Of a stretch of 64,000 bases of DNA, positions 57,473-64,000 are shown in pieces. The notes under the pieces were generated by a model. The model had not been told where the DNA came from, made no database searches, and saw only the letters and a program-made list of their open reading frames with translations. Origin of the DNA: Muricoccus pecuniae (lineage in GTDB: Bacteria; Pseudomonadota; Alphaproteobacteria; Acetobacterales; Acetobacteraceae); contig NZ_JACIJD010000013.1 in assembly GCF_014199205.1 (NCBI RefSeq), positions 106,134 to 170,133 on the forward strand. Reading direction: 5' to 3'. The position numbers and the translations under genes are program-made. Every line of letters starts with the position of its first letter. Positions within the stretch are counted from its first letter, which is position 1.

Positions 57473-58502
57473 TCTCCACGATGAAGCCGATCGAGGTGGA
57501 GACCAGTCCCTGGATCGAGAGCCGCAGGTGCGGCGGCTCCGGGATGGGCAGGGGGGATTCGCTGCCGGGATAGGGCGGCAGGTCCACGAACTGGTCGAGG
57601 ATGCCCGTGCCCGTGCCGAAATCCACCGGCAGCATGCGGTGGCCGGCGAGGGACAGGCGCGCCTCCAGCTCCTCGATGTGGCGGCGCTGGAAGAGGACGG
57701 TGGTGCCCTCCTCCACCGTCCGGCCGTCGGGGTCCATGTTGAACTCGGTGGTGTGCACGGCCACCCCGCCCGGGCGGAGGCACTTCATCGCCTCCACCAC
57801 GAAGTCGAGTCCCTGCCGGATGGAGCCGCAATGCTCCAGCGAGCAGATGGACCAGAGGAAGTCGAAGCCGCCGTGCAGGTCGGCGGGGATTCCGTTCATG
57901 TCGAGCGCGCGCATGGCGACGCGGTCGTTGAAGGTTTCCAGGTCGATCAGGCCGGGCTTGAAGATCGTCTCCACCCGCCCGCCATGCTGGTCCGTCTCGA
58001 TCCAGTTGCGGGCGCGCAGGTCGGTGGCGTCGAGGTCGGTCGCCAGGATCTCCGCGCCGCGCGCGGCGAGGAAGCTCGGCAGCCATTCCGCGCCCACCGC
58101 GAAGCCGAGGCCCCGGCGGCCCGGCGCCATCATGCCGCGCTCGTACAGGGCCTGGAGGGCGTAGCAGTCCTCCCAGACCTTGCGGTGGTACATCGGCACG
58201 AAGCCGATCTGGCCGCACCAGTGGCGGAGCCAGTGGCTCTCGATGTCCTCCTGCCGGCACAGGCGCCCGCCGAAGCCGGTCTCCACGGGGTCGGGGGGCA
58301 GGGGCGCGAGCCGGCCCGCGAGCCCGGCCTCGTAGAACCCGCTGGCGATGGCCGAGCCGAGCACCTTCGTGTTCCAGGCCGCCAGCTCCGCGTTGCGGGC
58401 CGCGACGCCGGAGGCCCTCTCCAGCGACTGGAGCTTGCCGAGGAGCTGGCCCGGCTCGATGCGGCGCAGGCCGCGGGCCAGGGAGCGGATGCGACGGAGC
58501 AA
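57459..58502 (-). CDS. Class I SAM-dependent methyltransferase-like protein
   Basis: A 347-aa protein with a methyltransferase core: a degenerate SAM site GRRGLGFAVGAEWLPSFLAARGAEILATDLD (GxGxE-like), the acidic strand end ATDLD, and FDFLWSICSLEHCGSIRQGLDFVVEAMKCLRPGGVAVHTTEFN as post-I/III motifs. An N-terminal helical region of about 110 residues precedes it. The target is unknown; similar proteins occur in glycan or surface-polymer clusters, but none is here. Confidence 0.8.
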   Translation of the reverse strand: MLRRIRSLARGLRRIEPGQLLGKLQSLERASGVAARNAELAAWNTKVLGSAIASGFYEAGLAGRLAPLPPDPVETGFGGRLCRQEDIESHWLRHWCGQIGFVPMYHRKVWEDCYALQALYERGMMAPGRRGLGFAVGAEWLPSFLAARGAEILATDLDATDLRARNWIETDQHGGRVETIFKPGLIDLETFNDRVAMRALDMNGIPADLHGGFDFLWSICSLEHCGSIRQGLDFVVEAMKCLRPGGVAVHTTEFNMDPDGRTVEEGTTVLFQRRHIEELEARLSLAGHRMLPVDFGTGTGILDQFVDLPPYPGSESPLPIPEPPHLRLSIQGLVSTSIGFIVEKGGR

Positions 58503-58668
58503 GGGCGTCTGGTCCAGAAAGACAGGTCGGCCGCGCCGGGGTGGCGGGCCGTGAGGGTTCCTAACTACCGATCCGGTTCCGATGTGACCACCCTGTGAAA
58601 CGCCCCCGCCATTGCCGGCCCCCTTCCGGCGGGATCACCGGGATGGAAAGCGGGGAGCAGAGGCCGCC

Positions 58669-59649
58669 CTAGCTGTCCAGCCGAATCCCCAGCTCGCGGA
58701 TCAGCGGCCGCCACTCGGCGTTCTCCCGCCCCACGAAGGCGGCGAAATCGGCGGGGGAGAGGTCGGCGCGCTCGATGCCGAGGGTGGTGAAGCGGGCCGC
58801 CATCTCCTCCGAGGCGACGGCGCGGGTGAGCTCCGCCGAGAGGCGGGAGATCACGGGCGCCGGGGTGCCCGCGGGCACCGACACGCCCTGCCATCCATGG
58901 GCGACCGCGTTGGGAACGCCCAGCTCGCGCGCCGTCGGCACCTCCGGGCTGGTGGGGGAGCGCGCCTCGCTCAGCACGCAGAGCGCCCGCACCTTGCCGT
59001 CGCGGATGAAGGCGGTGCCCGTCGCGCAGTCGATCATCACGCTGTCCACCGTCCCGGCCAGGAGGTCCTGCATGGCCGCCGGGCCGCCGCGATAGGGGAC
59101 ATGGGTTGCCTCGAAGCCGGCGCGGCGTCGGAGCATCTCCATGGCGAGGTGGTGGGGCGAGGCGACGGCGGGGCTGCCATAGGTCGGCGCCCGCGCCTTC
59201 GAGGCCGCGACATAGCCGGCGAGGTCCCGCACCGGGCTGTCCGCGCGGACCACGAGGAAGAGGGGGAAGCGCCCGATGAAGCCCACCCCCGCGAGGTCCC
59301 GGTCGGGGTCGTAGGGCAGGCGGGCGTAGAGGGCGGGGTTGTAGACGAGGATGCCGTTGTCGACGTGCAGCAGGGTGTAGCCGTCCGCCGGGCTGCGGGC
59401 CGCGGCCTCGCTCGCCACGACGGCGCCGCCGCCGACGCGGTTCTCCACCACCACGTTGTGGCCGAGGCGCGGGCCCATCTGCGCCGCGATGAGGCGCGCG
59501 AACAGGTCGGAAGGGCCGCCGGGCGGGTAGCCGACGATCATCCGCAGTGGGCGGTCGGGCCAGGCGCCCTGCGCTCCCGCCGCCAGGGGGGCGAGGGAGG
59601 CGGCGCCGAGGCCCAGGGCCCCGCGCGCCAGGCCGCGGCGCGTCAGCAT
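58669..59649 (-). CDS. Bug-family (TctC-like) periplasmic substrate-binding protein
   Basis: A 326-aa exported receptor with twin-arginine-like leader (MLTRRGLARGALGLGAASLAPLAAGAQ) and the Bug motif PDRPLRMIVGYPPGGPSDLFARLIA. The ligand-loop region DGYTLLHVDNGILVYNPALY is conserved. No transporter membrane genes or catabolic enzymes adjoin it, so it is an orphan. It is the second Bug protein of the window and is clearly diverged from the one at 7515. Confidence 0.9.
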   Translation of the reverse strand: MLTRRGLARGALGLGAASLAPLAAGAQGAWPDRPLRMIVGYPPGGPSDLFARLIAAQMGPRLGHNVVVENRVGGGAVVASEAAARSPADGYTLLHVDNGILVYNPALYARLPYDPDRDLAGVGFIGRFPLFLVVRADSPVRDLAGYVAASKARAPTYGSPAVASPHHLAMEMLRRRAGFEATHVPYRGGPAAMQDLLAGTVDSVMIDCATGTAFIRDGKVRALCVLSEARSPTSPEVPTARELGVPNAVAHGWQGVSVPAGTPAPVISRLSAELTRAVASEEMAARFTTLGIERADLSPADFAAFVGRENAEWRPLIRELGIRLDS

Positions 59650-59774
59650 CGGGAGGTTTTCCTTCGAATCCGGTGCGGGATCATGGGGCAGCCCGGCCGC
59701 CGCGCCAATCGGATCGCGCGCGGAAGCGCCCCGCGCCGGGCCGCCTAGCCCGCGTCAGAGGGGCGGGCGGGCGC

Positions 59775-60473
59775 TCAGCCCGGATCCTCGGCGGGCGCGG
59801 CGCGGGCGAGGCCGCCGAAAGCGTCCAGCAGCCGTCCGCGCCAGGCGTGGAGGGGATCGTCGGGCGCGAGGAGCGGGAAGGCGGAGACGCAGCGCGCCCA
59901 TTGCAGCGGCCCGAAGACGATGTAGTCCGCCGCCCCCGCCGTGGGGCCGGAGAGCCAGGGGCGCTCGCGCAGCACCATCCGCAAGGGGTGCAGTTCCTTG
60001 CGGAAGGCCTTCACCCCGCGCTCCCGGCCGGCCGTCACCTCGGCCAGCGGCTTGCCGAAGCGCGCCTCCCGCGTGCGGGTGAAGTATTCCGCATCCTCCG
60101 GAGCGAGATGGGCGGGGATGTCGGAAACGACGAGGCGCGCGATGGCCGGCACCATCACCGAATCCGACCAGGCGTTGACGAAGCGCGACAGGGCCCGCCC
60201 GCCCTCCCCGCCGAAGAGGCTGGGGGCGCCGGGCCAGTGGTCCTCGATGTATTCGAGGATGTGCCAGCTCTCGGAGACGCAGCGGCTGCCGTGGCGCAGC
60301 ACGGGCACCTTGTCCGCCCCGGCATCGGCGATGGCGGCCCGGTCGGTGAAGCGCCAGGGCCGGGCCTCGTGCGGGATGCCCTTATGGGCGAGCGCCATGC
60401 GCACGCGCCAGCAATAGGGAGAGAAGCGCCGGTCGGGATCGGCGCCGCAGAGATCGTGGAGGATCACATCCAT
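59775..60473 (-). CDS. Glutathione S-transferase-family protein
   Basis: A 232-aa GST with an N-terminal thioredoxin-like domain: [26 protein letters not shown], with a potential catalytic Ser/Cys pair, then [23 protein letters not shown] as the GSH-binding cis-Pro and ES region. The C-terminal helical domain ends with a D-box-like [17 protein letters not shown] 60473 suits the family. It is divergent from glpK, 46 nt away. Confidence 0.88.
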   Translation of the reverse strand: MDVILHDLCGADPDRRFSPYCWRVRMALAHKGIPHEARPWRFTDRAAIADAGADKVPVLRHGSRCVSESWHILEYIEDHWPGAPSLFGGEGGRALSRFVNAWSDSVMVPAIARLVVSDIPAHLAPEDAEYFTRTREARFGKPLAEVTAGRERGVKAFRKELHPLRMVLRERPWLSGPTAGAADYIVFGPLQWARCVSAFPLLAPDDPLHAWRGRLLDAFGGLARAAPAEDPG

Positions 60474-60519
60474 GCCGCCTATGCTGCGCCGGGAATCGAA
60501 CGGGGGGAAGCGCGTGGGG

Positions 60520-62012
<1,493 letters not shown>

Positions 62013-62019
<7 letters not shown>

Positions 62020-62032
62020 GCCCGCTCAGCGC
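62013..62032. terminator. Palindrome spanning both convergent stop codons
   Basis: GCGCTGAGC (62013-62021) and GCTCAGCGC (62024-62032) are perfect complements. The glpK TGA lies in the left arm and the TGA of the next minus-strand gene in the right arm. No T-tract. Confidence 0.45.
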
Positions 62033-62655
62033 TGGCGGAGCCCTTCCCCGATCTGCTTGGCCAGTTCGTCCAGCGACATCTGCCGCCAGCCCGCCGGCGC
62101 GCGGAAGAGGGCGGGGTCCTGCGGGCCGTAGGCGACGCGGGTGGCGAGGTAGCTCGTCTCCGCCTCGTCTCCCTCGCCCTCCACGCGGCGGAGAAGCACG
62201 CCGTCGGCGGTGACGCAGCTCCGCTCCACCTCGGCCTCGTCCTCCGGGCTCTCCTTCGCCCTCTCCACGCGCCAGACCGTGCAGCGCTGGCCCGCGATCT
62301 CGGCCGCGCCCTCGCGCGAGACCTTGTCGCCCGGCTTCACGTCGCCGAGGGCGAGGCTGCCGACTTCGCGCTTGCGGTCGTCATCGTCGCCGGGCAGGCG
62401 GACATAGGCGCGCTGCGCGTCCATCAGCATGATTATGTTGCGGCCGCGCATGTCGTAGATCATCGCGCCCCCCGCATCGCCCATCCCCTCGGCGCGCATG
62501 GTGGAGTCGGCGGCACGCCAGAAGAAGCGCATCTCGCCCCCTTCGGAGGTGCGGTAGGTCACGGCCACGTCGCGCGTGGGCATCGGCGGCGGCGCGGATT
62601 GCGCGAAGGCAGCCGCCGGGGCGAGCAGGACGAGGCTGAGCAGCGCGCGAAGCAT
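62026..62655 (-). CDS. Exported DUF4412-like hypothetical protein
   Basis: A 209-aa protein with signal peptide (MLRALLSLVLLAPAAAFAQ). The body resembles DUF4412-type proteins in layout: a strand-rich core RDVAVTYRTSEGGEMRFFWRAADSTMRAE, then GGAMIYDMRGRNIIMLMDAQRAYVRL, and EIAGQRCTVWRVE with SCVTADGVLLR, giving two cysteines that could pair. Function unknown; probably periplasmic. ATG 62655 has GGAGG 9 nt upstream. Confidence 0.75.
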   Translation of the reverse strand: MLRALLSLVLLAPAAAFAQSAPPPMPTRDVAVTYRTSEGGEMRFFWRAADSTMRAEGMGDAGGAMIYDMRGRNIIMLMDAQRAYVRLPGDDDDRKREVGSLALGDVKPGDKVSREGAAEIAGQRCTVWRVERAKESPEDEAEVERSCVTADGVLLRRVEGEGDEAETSYLATRVAYGPQDPALFRAPAGWRQMSLDELAKQIGEGLRQR

Positions 62656-62706
62656 GGATGAACCCTCCCCCGCCCAGCCTGCACCGGGGGAGGGTTCGGG
62701 TGTCAA

Positions 62707-63669
62707 CTACCCCACCGCCCCGCGCGTGTTCACCACCACGGCGTAGAGCGAGCGCGCCGCCGCGATGAAGAGCCGGTTCCGCCGCAGCCCGCCGAAGCAG
62801 AGATTCGCCGCGCGCTCGGGCAGGTCGATATGGCCGATCGGGGCGCCGGCGCTGTTGAAGACCCGGACCCCGTCCTGCTCCGGCGTGCCCATGCCCCAGC
62901 CGCACCAGAGGTTCCCGTCCTCGTCCAGGCGGAAGCCGTCCGGCGTGCCGCCGGGCTCGGCGGTGATGAAGTCACGGCGGTTTGAGAGGCGACCGTTCCC
63001 GTCCACAGAATAGGAGAGGATTTTTCGCGGGTTGGTGCGGCTCTCGACGACGTAGAGGATCGACTCGTCCGGGCTGAAGGCGAGGCCGTTCGGCCCCTCG
63101 ATGCCGTCCGCCGCCACCTCGATCGTCCCGCGCGCGGGATCGACGCGGTAGACGTTCTGCGGCAGCTCGCTCTCGGCGCGCTCTCCCTCGTTGTCGCTGA
63201 GAATGCCGAAGGGCGGGTCGGTGAACCAGATCGTGCCGTCGGACTTCACCACCACGTCGTTGGGCGAGTTGAGCCGCTTGCCCTCGAAGCGGTCGGCGAT
63301 CACGGTGATGCGGCCGTCATGCTCGGTGCGCGTCACGCGGCGCGTCAGGTGCTCGCAGGTGACCAACCGGCCCTCGCGGTCCCGCGCATTGCCGTTGGCG
63401 TGGTTGGACGGCGCGCGGAAGACGGTGGTGGCGCCCGTCGCCTCGTCCCAGCGCAGCATGCGGTCGGTCGGCACGTCGGACCAGATGAGGCAGCGGTGGT
63501 CGCCGAACCAGACGGGCCCCTCGCCCCAGCGCGTGCCGCCGGCCAGCTTCTGCACGGGGCCGTTCATCACGCGGTAGCGCGCGAAGGAGGGATCGAGGTC
63601 CCGCAGCCGCGGATCGGGCGTGCGGGGGGAGGGAGTCCAGGGGGTCTCGTTGTCGAAGGTCGCTTCCAT
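62707..63669 (-). CDS. SMP-30/gluconolactonase-family protein
   Basis: A 320-aa beta-propeller lactonase-like protein: metal Glu in TRWGEGPVWFGDHRCLIWSDV, the NSPNDVVVKSDGTIWFTDPPFGI strand with the metal Asn, GPNGLAFSPDESILYVVESR and PGGTPDGFRLDEDGNLWCGWG with the catalytic Asp. It is cytosolic, with no leader. It is the second family member in the window and only distantly similar to the one at 24937. ATG 63669 is chosen over an upstream ATG at 63714. Likely an aldonolactonase. Confidence 0.9.
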   Translation of the reverse strand: MEATFDNETPWTPSPRTPDPRLRDLDPSFARYRVMNGPVQKLAGGTRWGEGPVWFGDHRCLIWSDVPTDRMLRWDEATGATTVFRAPSNHANGNARDREGRLVTCEHLTRRVTRTEHDGRITVIADRFEGKRLNSPNDVVVKSDGTIWFTDPPFGILSDNEGERAESELPQNVYRVDPARGTIEVAADGIEGPNGLAFSPDESILYVVESRTNPRKILSYSVDGNGRLSNRRDFITAEPGGTPDGFRLDEDGNLWCGWGMGTPEQDGVRVFNSAGAPIGHIDLPERAANLCFGGLRRNRLFIAAARSLYAVVVNTRGAVG

Positions 63670-63751
63670 GCGGCGGAGGCTGCGCGGAGGCGCAACCCGC
63701 CGCAAGCCCCTCACGTTGGGGAATCACGGACGAAATTCGGAGGTAAACCCT

Positions 63752-63832
63752 GTGCGAGGCATTCTCCTGTGGCTGATCGGCATTCCCATCCCGATCATCA
63801 TCCTGCTCTGGCTCTTCGGCGTGCTGAGCTGA
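63752..63832 (+). CDS. 26-residue hydrophobic membrane peptide
   Basis: GTG 63752 opens a 26-codon frame, MRGILLWLIGIPIPIIILLW then LFGVLS. It is one hydrophobic helix with the internal IPIPIII pattern. GGAGGT sits 7 nt before the start, one of the best ribosome sites of the window, and a strong intrinsic terminator follows 43 nt after the stop. It is divergent from the SMP-30 gene. Function unknown; similar tiny alphaproteobacterial membrane proteins probably exist but I cannot confirm this. Confidence 0.7.
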   Translation: MRGILLWLIGIPIPIIILLWLFGVLS

Positions 63833-63874
63833 CCCGCCAGGGGTCAGGCACACCATCCCTGCCCGGATGAACGG

Positions 63875-63904
63875 AAAGCCGCCCCTTGGGGCGGCTTTCT
63901 TTTT
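63875..63904 (+). terminator. Intrinsic terminator after the 26-residue peptide gene
   Basis: AAAGCCGCCCC (63875-63885) and GGGGCGGCTTT (63888-63898) form an 11-bp stem followed by CTTTTT. It is the strongest plus-strand terminator in the window. Confidence 0.88.
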
Positions 63905-64000
63905 ACGGGTGGGTCCGTTACGTCCGGCGTGTCGGGTTCGGCCTCTCTGTCGGGGGGTGTCGTGCCACTCCCCTTCCGGGGGGATGTTTGTTGCTGGAGA

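Overview
The window is very GC-rich chromosomal DNA with strong GC third-position bias. Long spurious frames run antisense to almost every gene, and GTG or TTG starts are common. Gene content points to an alphaproteobacterium, most likely Acetobacteraceae (Roseomonas-like). The clues are orphan Bug-type tripartite-tricarboxylate receptors, a DUF1849/EipB envelope protein, glnD-mutS-maeB clustering, rph-rdgB next to hrcA, an FnrN/FixK-type regulator and several oxidative sugar-acid enzymes. This placement is inference; no rRNA or tRNA gene is visible. The window reads as ordinary core and accessory chromosome. I see no prophage, insertion sequence, CRISPR array or integrative element.

Layout. 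0-4.3 kb: phosphopantetheinyl transferase, O-antigen polymerase/ligase-like protein, then glnK-amtB behind a clear sigma-54 promoter. 4.4-7.5 kb: UbiH-type hydroxylase, Lrp/AsnC regulator divergent from hpd. 7.5-11.8 kb: a LysR - (HMG-CoA-lyase/CaiB fusion) - Bug receptor operon. 11.8-17.3 kb: glutathionyl-hydroquinone reductase-like protein, amidase, Pit phosphate transporter with its DUF47 partner, a hemerythrin-like gene carrying an FNR box, and a convergent FNR-type regulator that seems to start at ATC. 17.5-20.3 kb: coupled kinase and class III aminotransferase genes, then crcB. 20.3-27.0 kb: glgX, ketoglutarate-semialdehyde dehydrogenase, an SMP-30 lactonase and a Gfo/Idh oxidoreductase flanked on both sides by short tandem repeats. 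27.2-31.2 kb: lone PAS protein, SDR, exported cupin and double carboxymuconolactone-decarboxylase proteins, a cupin remnant and an AtzH/HpxZ-like protein. 31.2-37.1 kb: FAH-family hydrolase, exported alpha/beta hydrolase, MATE pump coupled to a thioesterase, a His/Met-rich secreted protein and an OprP-like porin. 37.1-46.2 kb: EipB, aspS, YqgE, peroxiredoxin, SDR, thioesterase, motB-motA, rdgB, rph. 46.6-57.4 kb: hrcA, glnD, mutS, an orphan DppA-like binding protein and maeB. 57.4-64 kb: methyltransferase, second Bug receptor, GST, glpK, a DUF4412-like protein, second SMP-30 protein and a 26-residue membrane peptide ahead of a strong terminator.

Functional links. GlnD and GlnK-AmtB belong to one nitrogen-sensing circuit although they lie about 43 kb apart. 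The FNR-type regulator has the helix residues expected for TTGAT-N4-ATCAA sites, and such a site sits upstream of the neighbouring hemerythrin-like gene. The fused lyase/CoA-transferase, its Bug receptor and its LysR regulator look like a small catabolic unit for a hydroxy-dicarboxylic acid. Several convergent gene pairs end in hairpins whose arms or loops contain the stop codons, a recurring local feature worth testing.
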